64,000 bases of DNA, taken from Mycobacterium sp. 1164985.4 (lineage in GTDB: Bacteria > Actinomycetota > Actinomycetes > Mycobacteriales > Mycobacteriaceae). The DNA lies in NCBI RefSeq assembly GCF_001668575.1, contig NZ_LZMD01000046.1:62001-126000 (forward strand), given 5' to 3'. Positions 35,319-44,394 of the stretch are shown here, piece after piece. The first letter of the stretch is position 1, and each line of letters opens with the position of its first letter. Position numbers and translations under genes: made by a program. The notes below the pieces were generated by a model, which was not told the origin of the DNA, ran no database searches, and saw nothing but the letters and a program-made list of their open reading frames with translations.

Positions 35319-38300
35319 TCACGCCGGGTCGGGTGCGGCGGGGAGCTGCCCGGCTCCAGCGGATCTGTTCGCCACGGCCATCGCTTCGGCCAGCACGCGC
35401 TTGGCGCGCAGGAATGCGCGCGGGCGTCCCTGGGGAGCGAGCCGCTCCACCCATTCAAGGGCCCGCTGACAGGCAACATCGGGGTGTTCGGCGAGCAAGC
35501 CCCGGATCAAGGTCTCGTCGCGGATCTGGGCCGTCGCCTCGCCCAGTCCACCATGGGGCAACGCATCGTCCTGTTCGGCTCGTCGCCCGCCGACGATCGG
35601 CAGCCCCAGGCGCGTGAGTTCGTTATCGACGTGGGCGCGCAACCGCGGCAGCGCCAGCGCCGCCGCGACCCGCGCGCCTTCATTCAGGCGCACCGCGGCC
35701 GTCTCGAGGTCACCGCGTGCGGCCTTGACTCGCGCGCTCACGACGTGCCGCAGAATCAGGAATTCGACCGTCCCGCCCGATGACCCGAACTCGTAGCTGT
35801 CATCGAGCAGTCGTTCGGCCTCACCGACTTCGCCCCGTTCAAACAGCAATTCGCCGAGAAGCGCACCTGCGAGCAGTTCCGCATCCGAATGGCTTATCCC
35901 CCCGTAGCTTTCGGCCAGCGCAAGCGCCTCGCGAAAACAGCGTTCCGCACCGACGTCGTCGAGCTGTTCGCGCGCCGCCATACCGGCCAGGCAGTGCCCA
36001 TAGATCCGGCTAAACGGATTTTCGTTGTCCTGGTAGGGCATCGCCCACTGCTGCCAGCCACGCGCGGCGTCGAAATCGAACCGCCAGAGCGCCATGAACG
36101 CGGCCACATTCGCGGCGACACTGACGAGAAACGGCGGTGCGGCCTCAGGTTCCGAAAGGCATTCGGACAGCAGGTCTTCCACTCCTGCGATGCGATCGGC
36201 CCAACTATCGAGCATTGCGCGCAGCACGTCGGCCTCGAGACGCGCTGCACGAAGATCGGCGTCCGGCAAGCCGTCGGCCGACACGGCGTTGTCGAAAGCC
36301 TCCAGTGCCGCCCGGGCTGCTACGGGCTGCTGCAGCATCGCGCTGGCCCAGCCTACGGCGAGCTGCAGTCGCGGCCGGTGCGCGATGATGTGAGCCGGCA
36401 GCTTGGACACCAGCCCGCGGAACGTCGACACTTTGGCCTGGCGAATCAGGTCCACTCCGAAGAGTTCGATCAGCTCGACTGCACGCTCGGCGTCGTCGGC
36501 CGCGATCGCGTGGTCCACCGCTTCTCGCAACAGCCCGTGCTCGGCAAACCAGCGGGACGCGGTGGCGTGCAAGGGTGCAACCCGGTCTGGGCGGTCGCGC
36601 TCGAGCCGGCGATGCAGATACTCGGCGAACAATTGGTGGTAGCGGAACCATTCCCCTTGGGGGTCGAGACGACGCAGGAACAGGTCGCGGTTCTCGGCGT
36701 CCTCGAGCAGCGCCTGTCCTTGAGCGGTGCCGGTGAGCGTCGATGCCAGATCACCACTGACGCGTTCGGTGATCGATGTGGCCATGAGGAAATCGCGTAA
36801 CTCGGGTTCGAGGGAGTCGAGCACGTTCTCGGCCAAGTACTCGCCAATGGTGTGATCACGCCCGGACATTCGTCTGATCACCGTGCCGGGGTCTTGACAA
36901 TCGCGCAAGGACAGCGATGCGAGCTGGAGGCCGACCACCCAACCGTCGGTAGTTCGTTCCAAGCTCGCCACATGCGTGTCGTTCAGGGCTAGTTCGCAGA
37001 CCTCCAGCAGGAAGGTGCGCGATTCCGAGGGATCGAAACGCATGGCCTGTGAGTCGATTTCGATCAATTCGTCGCGGGCCCGCATCCGGCTGACCGGAAG
37101 ATTCGACCGGGTCCGGCTGGTAACTATCACCTGCAGGTGCGGACCGCAGTGGTCGAGTAGGTAAGTCAGGGCGTCGATCGTGGCCGCCTCGGTGATGCGA
37201 TGCCAGTCGTCGATCACGATGACGACGGAGGCGCCGCCGGCGTCGATCTCGTCAATGAACGAGGTCAGCACCCGGCGAATCACCGTCGGGCCACGCTCCT
37301 CCAGCACTTGCCGCAGTCGTTGGGCGAGTGTGGGCCGTACCGTGCGCACGGCCTCGATGAGATCGGTGACGAACCAGACGACGTTGTTGTCGTCCTCATC
37401 GATCGTGAGCCAGGCGACGGCTGTGCCGTCATCGGCAAGAATAGTGCGCCACTGCGCGGCCAGCGTTGTCTTACCGAAGCCGGCGGGGCCGTGGACGACG
37501 ATCAACCGGCGTCCACCGCTGCCGCGCAACTTCTCGATCAGTCGTTCGCGCGCGACTAGTCGGCGCGCTGGCGTGGGCGGTCGGTATTTGGTCGACACCG
37601 TGACGTGGTTCCGGTCGCCGTCTGCCAGCTGAAGCTTGGAATCGTGTTGCAGGATAGCCGTTTCGAGGTCACGCAGGTCAGGGCTCGGGTCGACGCCGAG
37701 TTCCGCGTCGAGTCGCCGGCGCAATTCCGCGCCCACCCGCAGCGCCTCGGCCTGACGGCCCGACCGATACAGCGCCAACATGAGCTGGGCGTGCAACCTT
37801 TCTCTGAATGGATTTGCTGCAGAGAGAGTTTCAAGCTCCGCGATCAGCGCATGGTGTCGGCCCAACGCCAGATCGGCGTCGATTCGGTGACCAAGTGCTA
37901 CCAACCGGAGCTCCTCAAGGCGCGCCGTCTCGGCTGCGGCGAACTCCGGTTGACCCAAATCCTCGAGCACTCCGCCGCGCCACAGGCTCAGCGCTTCGCG
38001 CAGCACTCCAGCGGCCCGTTCGGGGTTTCCGGTTCGCAGCGCCTCCTGCCCTTCTTCCAGCAGGTCCTCGAACCGGGCGCTGTCGATCTGGCCCCGACTC
38101 AAGAAGACCCCATAACCGGCCTTCTGAGTGACGGGGACGTCGTGGACGCCCACGCCCGCCAGACGAGACCGGAGCCGCGACACGTGAGCCCGCAGTGTGA
38201 CGTCCGCGCTCGCAGGCGGTGCGCCACGCCAGATCGCGTCTGCGATGCGGTCCGCTGAAAGACACCGGTTCGGATGGAGCAACAGCAAGGCGAGCAGTTC

Positions 38301-38393
38301 GCGCTGCTTAGGGCCGCCCAGATCTATCGGCCGGTTGCCATCCCGGCTGACCGTGAGCGGACCCAGGACGCCGAATTCCGGCACCCCGGTCAC
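35319..38393 (-). CDS. SARP-MalT chimeric regulator
   Basis: A 1024-residue putative transcriptional activator. Residues 1-100 are an OmpR-type winged helix and 100-250 a BTAD domain, the layout of SARP activators. A MalT-like STAND ATPase follows: Walker A GPAGFGKT (302-309), Walker B VVIVIDDWHR, then winged-helix and TPR-like superhelix to the end. MalT-type proteins normally bind DNA through a C-terminal LuxR helix-turn-helix; none is seen here, the DNA-binding domain being at the N-terminus. It is convergent with nothing in the sterol regulon and its target and ligand are unknown. Confidence 0.85.
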   Translation of the reverse strand: MTGVPEFGVLGPLTVSRDGNRPIDLGGPKQRELLALLLLHPNRCLSADRIADAIWRGAPPASADVTLRAHVSRLRSRLAGVGVHDVPVTQKAGYGVFLSRGQIDSARFEDLLEEGQEALRTGNPERAAGVLREALSLWRGGVLEDLGQPEFAAAETARLEELRLVALGHRIDADLALGRHHALIAELETLSAANPFRERLHAQLMLALYRSGRQAEALRVGAELRRRLDAELGVDPSPDLRDLETAILQHDSKLQLADGDRNHVTVSTKYRPPTPARRLVARERLIEKLRGSGGRRLIVVHGPAGFGKTTLAAQWRTILADDGTAVAWLTIDEDDNNVVWFVTDLIEAVRTVRPTLAQRLRQVLEERGPTVIRRVLTSFIDEIDAGGASVVIVIDDWHRITEAATIDALTYLLDHCGPHLQVIVTSRTRSNLPVSRMRARDELIEIDSQAMRFDPSESRTFLLEVCELALNDTHVASLERTTDGWVVGLQLASLSLRDCQDPGTVIRRMSGRDHTIGEYLAENVLDSLEPELRDFLMATSITERVSGDLASTLTGTAQGQALLEDAENRDLFLRRLDPQGEWFRYHQLFAEYLHRRLERDRPDRVAPLHATASRWFAEHGLLREAVDHAIAADDAERAVELIELFGVDLIRQAKVSTFRGLVSKLPAHIIAHRPRLQLAVGWASAMLQQPVAARAALEAFDNAVSADGLPDADLRAARLEADVLRAMLDSWADRIAGVEDLLSECLSEPEAAPPFLVSVAANVAAFMALWRFDFDAARGWQQWAMPYQDNENPFSRIYGHCLAGMAAREQLDDVGAERCFREALALAESYGGISHSDAELLAGALLGELLFERGEVGEAERLLDDSYEFGSSGGTVEFLILRHVVSARVKAARGDLETAAVRLNEGARVAAALALPRLRAHVDNELTRLGLPIVGGRRAEQDDALPHGGLGEATAQIRDETLIRGLLAEHPDVACQRALEWVERLAPQGRPRAFLRAKRVLAEAMAVANRSAGAGQLPAAPDPA

Positions 38394-38479
38394 GGCGTCG
38401 CTCCGCCGACTTTCACCAGGTCAGCGTAGCGTTTTCGGGCATCAACGCGGCAACGAAGCGCCAAGGCCTCCGAAACGAA

Positions 38480-38509
38480 CAGCCGCCCTGCCGTTTGGCA
38501 GGGCGGCTG
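38480..38509 (-). terminator. Hairpin terminator upstream of the SARP-MalT gene
   Basis: CAGCCGCCCTGCC and its exact complement form a 13-bp stem with a 4-nt loop. On the minus strand TTCGTTTC follows, so it should end the leftward transcript of the small secreted protein before the regulator gene. Confidence 0.8.
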
Positions 38510-38528
38510 CTGTGCGGAGGCTGTGACG

Positions 38529-38951
38529 TCACCGGTAAGCGACGAAGACGCCGTTCTCCAGGAACACACCGAACGCATTCGCCTCGGCGTTCCACTCGAC
38601 CTTCAACGGGGTGTCGAGGTCGGGGAGATCCGGCCGCAGCTCGAGCGGCGGCAGCCAGACATCCGGAATGCCGAGGCGCACCCGATCGTCCCAGTGGCCC
38701 GGAGGGACGTTCTCCAGCGGGTTCGGAACACCCGCGATGGTGGGCTGCTGCTTCACCTGTCCCGGCGGACCGAACGGGTTGTGCCCGGGCGGATCCCCAG
38801 GTGCCCAATTCGAGATGACCGGTCCCGGCGGGTTCGGCCCCGGAACTTTCGGGCCCGGATCCGCCTGCGCGAGGCCGCTACCCAGGGCGAATGCCGACAA
38901 ACCGAGCGCTCCGGCCATTGCTGTTGTGGCCGCAAACTTCTTGATCTCCAC
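38529..38951 (-). CDS. Small secreted Pro-rich protein, unknown function
   Basis: A 140-residue exported protein with a signal peptide (residues about 1-31, ending LAQADPG), a Pro/Gly-rich stretch (PGPNPPGPV, PPGHNPFGPPG) and a C-terminal part LKVEWNAEANAFGVFLENGVFVAYR. GTG start at 38951 with AAGGAG upstream. I do not recognise a named family, though similar small proteins are common in mycobacteria. It is the only gene in its transcript, ended by the 13-bp hairpin. Confidence 0.75.
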   Translation of the reverse strand: MEIKKFAATTAMAGALGLSAFALGSGLAQADPGPKVPGPNPPGPVISNWAPGDPPGHNPFGPPGQVKQQPTIAGVPNPLENVPPGHWDDRVRLGIPDVWLPPLELRPDLPDLDTPLKVEWNAEANAFGVFLENGVFVAYR

Positions 38952-39126
38952 GGTGAACTCCTTGTTCGGTGATGGCGCCGACGGTCGCGGCGCTACATCG
39001 ACTTGTTGTTCGTCACCGCCCCGACCACGTAGCGATCGGTGCGTCTTGAAGACCCCCAGACAAAAGTTCAGGTACCCGCGACACGACGGGGCAAAACGCT
39101 CGAATCCAAAATCTTTGTTTGCTGGT

Positions 39127-40050
39127 CTAACCGTCCCCGTGGGGTTTCGTTCCGCCCAGCTGTGCAGTCACCGAGTCCGCGGTGGCCACCAGTGCCCGCG
39201 CGCGCTCGTGTATTTCATTGTCGGTCAGCGCTTTCCCGATGTGCATCGAAGCCACCATGATTTGTCGCTGGTAGTGGTCATACACCGGTGCCGAGATGAC
39301 GCTGATATCGAATCTGGCGGAGCGGCGTTTGCCTTCTAACCCGTTCTCGCCACGCAGGTAAACGCGCTCACCGATGTCGGACACCAGCTCGCCGAGCAGC
39401 GCGCGCAACTCGTCGGGCAGCTGTGTCGACATGCCCGCCATCAACGCGTAGAGCCGCCGGCCACCTGGTGTGAGTCGTTCGACCAGATATCCGTCCGCGC
39501 GGCACTCGGCGATCACTCGGTTCAGCCGTTCGGTGTCGGTGCGCAACGGAAGCGTCGGCTCCTTCGTCAACCAGTTGCGCTCCGCCTCGTCGTCCCACAG
39601 CACGAACATCAGCCCGACCGGGGGTGCGAACGGATAGCTCTGCCCGACCTCGACCCCCGGCCTCACGCCCGGCGGAGAGACGATGTCCAGCAGCGTGATC
39701 CGGTCATCCACGACGGCCGACAGCGCCGCGGTGACTCCGAAGCGCGACGACAGCCTGCGAAGCGCCTCACGAGCGGCCGGGCTCACCCGCAGCGATTCCT
39801 GGGCCCGATGACCGAGCGTGATAAGCGAGGGGCCCAGCCGGTACGTCTTGTCGGTCGGGTCGCGCACCAGATAACCCGCGTCCGAAAGCGTGGTCACGAT
39901 GCCGAGACACGTCGGCTTGCTCAGTCCGAGGCGGCGAGCGAGTTCCGACACCCCGAACCGCTGGCCGGTGTTCTCGGCCAGAAAGTCGAGGACGCGCACG
40001 ACCCGTTCGGTCGGCGGCGATGCACGACCGGACGACTCTGGAGAGCTCAC
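39127..40050 (-). CDS. IclR-family transcriptional regulator
   Basis: A 307-residue IclR regulator: helix-turn-helix in GVSELARRLGLSKPTCLGIVTTL (about 33-55), with wing AGYLVRDPTDKTYRLG, then the ligand-binding domain (ALSAVVDDRITLLDIV, GLMFVLWDD). IclR proteins often sense aromatic or organic acids. The leaderless -10 TAGCCT (40062-40057, minus strand) ends 6 nt before GTG 40050. It is divergent from the Rv3531c-like operon, making that operon its likeliest target beside KstR. Confidence 0.87.
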   Translation of the reverse strand: MSSPESSGRASPPTERVVRVLDFLAENTGQRFGVSELARRLGLSKPTCLGIVTTLSDAGYLVRDPTDKTYRLGPSLITLGHRAQESLRVSPAAREALRRLSSRFGVTAALSAVVDDRITLLDIVSPPGVRPGVEVGQSYPFAPPVGLMFVLWDDEAERNWLTKEPTLPLRTDTERLNRVIAECRADGYLVERLTPGGRRLYALMAGMSTQLPDELRALLGELVSDIGERVYLRGENGLEGKRRSARFDISVISAPVYDHYQRQIMVASMHIGKALTDNEIHERARALVATADSVTAQLGGTKPHGDG

Positions 40051-40099
40051 GGTCGAAGGCTACCGGGCGTTCCATATTTGAACCAGATCGGTCCGTATA

Positions 40100-40128
40100 T
40101 TGACTACAGTTAGAACGCGTTCTAGTTT
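40100..40128 (+). promoter_or_regulatory. Leaderless promoter of the Rv3531c-like operon with KstR box in the spacer
   Basis: TTGACT (40100-40105), a 17-bp spacer and TAGTTT (40123-40128) make a near-ideal promoter; the -10 ends 6 nt before GTG 40135. Confidence 0.72.
40111..40124. promoter_or_regulatory. KstR operator of the Rv3531c-like operon
   Basis: TAGAACGCGTTCTA is a perfect 14-bp palindrome matching the KstR consensus and fills the promoter spacer. Confidence 0.88.
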
Positions 40129-40134
40129 CGCAGT

Positions 40135-41262
40135 GTGTACTCACAGCCGTTCATCGACGCGATCGCCGAAGCCGAGCACCTGGTGTCCACTGCGCCGTTC
40201 ATCGAGTCGGAGGCGGACCTGCTCGAGGGTCTGCAGTATCTGGCCGGATGTATAGCCGCCTGCGCTCACCTGGCGTTCGACTACGACCGCGACCATCCCT
40301 TAATGCAGTCCGGAACCGGACCGTTCACGAAGATGGGCCTAGACAATCCGGACGCCCTCTATTTCGGGACCCGGGTGCAGCCCGGCCATGAGTACGTCGT
40401 CACCGGTAAACGTGGCACCACCACCGACCTGGCCTTTCAGCTGCTGGGCGGGGAGTACACCGACGACAACGTGCCACCGAGCCAGGCGGCATTCGACGAC
40501 CGCGAACTCGACATCGCCGAGGACGGGACGTACGAGTGGCGGTTCACGCCGACCAGCCCGTCGCAGTTGGTCGTCCGCGAGGTGTACAACGACTGGTCCG
40601 CGCAGCGGGGTTACATCGCCATCGCGCGCACCGACACCGCGGGCACCGCACCTGCGCCGCTGACCAAGGAGCTCATCGAGAAGCGCTACGCGGTGGCGGG
40701 GAAGCAACTGGTCCAGCGCGTGAAGACCTGGCTGCAGTTCCCCCAGTGGTTCTACGACACGCTGCCGGTCAACACCATGGTCGCGCCGCGGCTCACTCCC
40801 GGGGGCCTGGCCACCCAGTACTCGTCGGTCGGTCACTTCGACCTGACACCGGACCAGGCGATGATCATCACGCTGCCCGTGCCCGACGCCCCGTATCTCG
40901 GCTTCCAGCTCGGCAGCCTGTGGTACATCTCGCTGGACTACATCAACCACCAGACATCGTTGAACGGCACTCAGGCACAGGCTGATCCGGATGAGAAGAT
41001 CCGTATCGTCGTCTCCGACGCCAACCCCGGCGTCACGAACTGGTGCGAGACGCTCGGCCATCGCAAGGGATATCTCCAGTTCCGGTGGCAGCGCCTGTCG
41101 CGCGCTCTGACCGAGGCCGACGGCCCGACCGTCGAGATCGTCGACGTGGACAGGGTCGCCGACGCGCTGCCGTACTACGACAGCAACAAGATCTCCGAAG
41201 ATGACTGGCGCGCGAGGATCGCACTGCGGCAGCAGCAGATTCAGAACAGGATGGTGGGCTGA
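40135..41262 (+). CDS. KstR-controlled conserved protein, Rv3531c-like
   Basis: A 375-residue cytosolic protein without signal peptide. The N-terminal part is helical (PFIDAIAEAEHLVSTAPFIESEADL); the middle and C-terminal parts are beta-rich (EWRFTPTSPSQLVVREVYNDWSAQ, AMIITLPVPDAPYLGFQLG, WYISLDYINHQTSLNG). The latter half recalls DUF1214 proteins. It appears to be the counterpart of M. tuberculosis Rv3531c, of unknown function, always linked to the next two genes. KstR box plus shared operon make a sterol-related role likely. Its stop overlaps the SDR start (TGATG). Confidence 0.8.
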   Translation: MYSQPFIDAIAEAEHLVSTAPFIESEADLLEGLQYLAGCIAACAHLAFDYDRDHPLMQSGTGPFTKMGLDNPDALYFGTRVQPGHEYVVTGKRGTTTDLAFQLLGGEYTDDNVPPSQAAFDDRELDIAEDGTYEWRFTPTSPSQLVVREVYNDWSAQRGYIAIARTDTAGTAPAPLTKELIEKRYAVAGKQLVQRVKTWLQFPQWFYDTLPVNTMVAPRLTPGGLATQYSSVGHFDLTPDQAMIITLPVPDAPYLGFQLGSLWYISLDYINHQTSLNGTQAQADPDEKIRIVVSDANPGVTNWCETLGHRKGYLQFRWQRLSRALTEADGPTVEIVDVDRVADALPYYDSNKISEDDWRARIALRQQQIQNRMVG

Positions 41263-42044
41263 TGACGGGTCTCCTCCAAGACAAGGTCGTCGTCATCAGC
41301 GGCGTCGGCCCGGCCTTGGGCACGACGCTCGCGCGCCGGTGCGCGCAGGAGGGTGCGGACGTCGTGCTCGCCGCCCGCACCGTCGAGCGGCTGGAGGATG
41401 TCGCCAAGCAGATCACCGATCTGGGTCGGCGGGCGCTGTCGGTCGGGACGGACATCACCGACGATGCGCAGGTGAACAACCTCGTCGACGAAACGATGAA
41501 GGCTTACGGCAAGGTCGACGTGCTGATCAACAACGCGTTCCGCGTGCCGTCGATGAAGCCGTTGGCCAACACCACGTTCGAGCACATGCGCGACGCAATC
41601 GAGTTGACCGTTTTCGGTGCGCTTCGCCTGATCCAGGGGTTCACGCCGGCGTTGGCGGAGGCCAACGGCTCGGTCGTCAACGTGAACTCGATGGTGGTGC
41701 GTCATTCACAGGCGAAGTACGGTGCCTACAAAATGGCGAAGTCGGCGCTGCTGGCGATGTCGCAGTCGCTGGCAACCGAACTCGGTGAGCAGGGAATTCG
41801 GGTCAATTCCATTCTGCCGGGCTATATCTGGGGCGGAACGTTGGAAAGCTACTTCAACCATCAGGCGGGCAAGTACGGCACCACGGTCGACGAGATCTAC
41901 AAGGCGACCGCCGCCGCGTCCGACCTCAAGAGGCTGCCCACCGAGGACGAGGTCGCATCGGCGATTCTGTTCATGGCCAGCGACCTGTCCAGCGGAATCA
42001 CCGGCCAGGCACTGGATGTCAACTGTGGGGAGTACAAGGCGTGA
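41262..42044 (+). CDS. Short-chain dehydrogenase, Rv3530c-like
   Basis: A 260-residue SDR with a variant cofactor motif VVISGVGPALGTTLARRCA, LINNAFR instead of the usual NNAG, serine in VNVNSMVVRHSQ and YGAYKMAK for the catalytic Tyr-Lys. It is the middle gene of the KstR-boxed operon; 4-bp overlaps on both sides suggest a stoichiometric unit. The substrate is unknown; a hydroxysteroid is plausible since the next gene encodes a sulfotransferase. Confidence 0.83.
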   Translation: MTGLLQDKVVVISGVGPALGTTLARRCAQEGADVVLAARTVERLEDVAKQITDLGRRALSVGTDITDDAQVNNLVDETMKAYGKVDVLINNAFRVPSMKPLANTTFEHMRDAIELTVFGALRLIQGFTPALAEANGSVVNVNSMVVRHSQAKYGAYKMAKSALLAMSQSLATELGEQGIRVNSILPGYIWGGTLESYFNHQAGKYGTTVDEIYKATAAASDLKRLPTEDEVASAILFMASDLSSGITGQALDVNCGEYKA

Positions 42045-43186
42045 GCCCCCGCACCGACGTCGGCACCGTCGAGGATCTGCACGCATCGGCCACCAAGGCC
42101 TGCGGTCTCGACGATTTCGGCAGCGACGACGACAATTATCGCGAAGCTCTCGCTGTGCTGCTCGAGTCGTACCGCCGCGACGCGGATCTCACCGAGTTCG
42201 GCAGCAAAATGCAGCGGTTCTTCGTGCGTAACGCGCTCGTCGCGCGGCTGGTGTCCGAAGCGGCGTGGAAGCAGTACCCGCAGCACGCCGACGTCGAGAT
42301 CTCCAAGCCGATCTTCGTGACGGGCCTGCCGCGCACCGGCACCACCGCCATCCACCGGCTACTGGCCGCTGACCCCCGACACCAAGGGCTGGAGTTATGG
42401 CTCGCCGAGTTCCCGCAGCCCCGGCCGCCTCGCGAAACCTGGTCGGAGAACCCGGTTTTCGCGCAACTCGACGCCCAGTTCAGCAAGGCGCACGCGGAGA
42501 ATCCGGATTACACCGGCCTGCACTACATGACCGCCGACGAGGTCGAGGAATGCTGGCAGTTGCTGCGCCAGTCCCTGCATTCGGTGTCATACGAGACGTT
42601 GGCCCATATCCCGACGTACTCGCGATGGTTGGCAGAACAGGACTGGACGAAGCCGTATCAGCGCCACCGCAGAAACCTTCAGCTGATCGGGCTCAACGAA
42701 CCGGAGAAGCGGTGGGTCCTGAAGAATCCGAGCCACCTGTTCGCGCTCGACGCCCTCTTCAAGACGTATCCCGATGCGCTGGTCATCCAATGCCACCGCC
42801 CACCGGAGACGATCATGGCGTCGATGTGCTCGCTGGCCCAACACACCACCGAGGGATGGTCCACCACCTTCATCGGCGAGACGATCGGGCGCGACTCGTT
42901 GGAGACCTGGTCGCGAGGGCTGGAGCTGTTCAATGCCGAACGGGCGAAACACGATCCGGCACAGTTCTACGACCTCGACTACTTCGCGTTGATCAAAGAT
43001 CCAGTCGGCGCAGTGGCCGACATCTACCGCGCGTTCGGGATCGAGTTCACCGACGAGGCACGAGACGCGATGACCGCGACGCATGAGGAGAGCAAGAAAG
43101 GGCCGCGGGCACCCAAACACTCGTACTCGCTGGCCGATTACGGCCTGACCGACGACGAGGTCAAGGAGCGGTTCAAGGGACTCTGA
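42041..43186 (+). CDS. Sulfotransferase, Rv3529c-like
   Basis: A 381-residue sulfotransferase-family protein. The PAPS 5'-phosphosulfate loop is FVTGLPRTGTTAIHRLL (about residues 93-109) and a 3'-phosphate region is VIQCHRPPETIMASMCSL. It corresponds to M. tuberculosis Rv3529c. A sulfotransferase in a catabolic sterol operon is unexpected; the product might be a sulfated sterol or other lipid, but nothing here shows the acceptor. It ends 9 bp before the convergent lipoprotein gene. Confidence 0.83.
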   Translation: MSPRTDVGTVEDLHASATKACGLDDFGSDDDNYREALAVLLESYRRDADLTEFGSKMQRFFVRNALVARLVSEAAWKQYPQHADVEISKPIFVTGLPRTGTTAIHRLLAADPRHQGLELWLAEFPQPRPPRETWSENPVFAQLDAQFSKAHAENPDYTGLHYMTADEVEECWQLLRQSLHSVSYETLAHIPTYSRWLAEQDWTKPYQRHRRNLQLIGLNEPEKRWVLKNPSHLFALDALFKTYPDALVIQCHRPPETIMASMCSLAQHTTEGWSTTFIGETIGRDSLETWSRGLELFNAERAKHDPAQFYDLDYFALIKDPVGAVADIYRAFGIEFTDEARDAMTATHEESKKGPRAPKHSYSLADYGLTDDEVKERFKGL

Positions 43187-43195
43187 CCGTTCGGC

Positions 43196-43840
43196 TCAGG
43201 CGGTGGTGTTCGCCAGCTTGTTGATGCGCTCGAGTGCGTCCTCGGCCAGTGATCTCACGTCATAGCCGTTCGCAGGGCCGCACGTGGAGATCTCGACGGC
43301 GGCGTTGTGTGCGGCGATCAACGCGCTGTCGCATGCCCAGTCGTCACCCTTGAACGACCACAGCACGATCTCGCGTGAACCGGAATCGACCGGTGCCAAG
43401 AGCTCGAAGACATAGTCGCGGCCGGCCATGCTGGTGACCCGGAACGGTGTTCCGTGGCAGGACTCGATCGTCCGCTTCGCTTGTGCGAGGGCCTCACCGG
43501 CGTCGAAATCTGCTCGATAGACGCCGATCATCTCTTCGACGTACACGTCGAGACCGCTGTTCGTGGTCATCCAGTGCCCACCGTCGTACGCGGCGGGATC
43601 GTGGTCGACGATGAACGGCGGGTCGACCTCGCGCGTCACTCCCGCGCACTCGGCCGGCTCGACGGAGACGAACAGGTTGCCGTCGCTCTTCAACACTTTC
43701 GGGCTCAGCAGGTCGCCGATCTGTCCGGCCGTGATCGGCGCGACCGGCGGTTCCGAAGTCGGCGGCGGGCCGTCGACGACCCGTGTGCAGGCGGCAGCGC
43801 TCATCGCGAACAGACAGAAAGTCGCCCAGAATCGCCGCAT
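43196..43840 (-). CDS. Lipoprotein with PknH-like sensor domain
   Basis: A 214-residue lipoprotein: short signal with lipobox SAAAC (C about residue 18), a Pro-rich linker and an extracellular domain resembling the PknH C-terminal sensor (LLSPKVLKSDGNLFVSVEPAECAGV, AAYDGGHWMTTNSGL, TIESCHGTPFRV, DDWACDSALIAAHNAAVEISTCG). Four cysteines (AEC, ESC, WAC, STC) match the disulfide arrangement of that domain. The start at 43840 gives a proper signal peptide; the frame upstream is spurious. Ligand unknown. Confidence 0.8.
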   Translation of the reverse strand: MRRFWATFCLFAMSAAACTRVVDGPPPTSEPPVAPITAGQIGDLLSPKVLKSDGNLFVSVEPAECAGVTREVDPPFIVDHDPAAYDGGHWMTTNSGLDVYVEEMIGVYRADFDAGEALAQAKRTIESCHGTPFRVTSMAGRDYVFELLAPVDSGSREIVLWSFKGDDWACDSALIAAHNAAVEISTCGPANGYDVRSLAEDALERINKLANTTA

Positions 43841-43911
43841 TTCGGGCGACTTTACGTTCCCCAGCTCGCGCGTGGGCCCATCTTGCCGGGATAGGGCGGG
43901 TGATGGACGAT

Positions 43912-44394
43912 CTAGCCGTCGCCGGGCGGGGGCGCGGAGGACTTCTCCTCCAGGCAGCCTTCGGCCACAGCGTGTTTGATGCTGTCGGCCAGCCGGGGGC
44001 AGGCTTTCTCGCGGGCGGGATCGCCGCCGGACGCCCGGATCTCGGAGAAGTACGCGCAGCGTCGCGACGCCTCGGTGTTCCACTGCACCGAGGTGTGTGC
44101 AGGTCCCAACTTCTTGACGTCGACCGACACGTGGCAGAACCGGCAGTCGACGGATACCAGGCCCGAGCTCAGATACCGCTCACGATCGCGTTGGGTGGCC
44201 TCACGCAGCGCCGCTGTGCGCTCGGCATCGAAAATCGGTGCCTTCGTGGAGGTTCCGGCTGTCGAGCCACCGCCATGGCCGTGGTCGTCGTCGTCATGCC
44301 CACCGTGCAGCAGCAACATCGCCCGCGCCAGCCGGTCGACATCGGCGGGGCCGACAATCCGACTAGAGTCGGGGGCTTCGTCGCGCGGGCTCAT
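43912..44394 (-). CDS. Rv3527-like Cys-rich protein coupled to kshA
   Basis: A 160-residue protein without recognised family. It has a His/Asp-rich tract (HGGHDDDDHGHGGG, about residues 30-43) and five cysteines: C84, C87 with H88 (CRFCHV), C113, C132 and C147. Its start overlaps the kshA stop by 4 bp, so it is made together with KshA, as I recall for Rv3526-Rv3527. The CxxCH pair and remaining cysteines could bind zinc, heme or an iron-sulfur cluster, or form disulfides; there is no signal peptide, so metal binding seems likelier. Confidence 0.72.
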   Translation of the reverse strand: MSPRDEAPDSSRIVGPADVDRLARAMLLLHGGHDDDDHGHGGGSTAGTSTKAPIFDAERTAALREATQRDRERYLSSGLVSVDCRFCHVSVDVKKLGPAHTSVQWNTEASRRCAYFSEIRASGGDPAREKACPRLADSIKHAVAEGCLEEKSSAPPPGDG

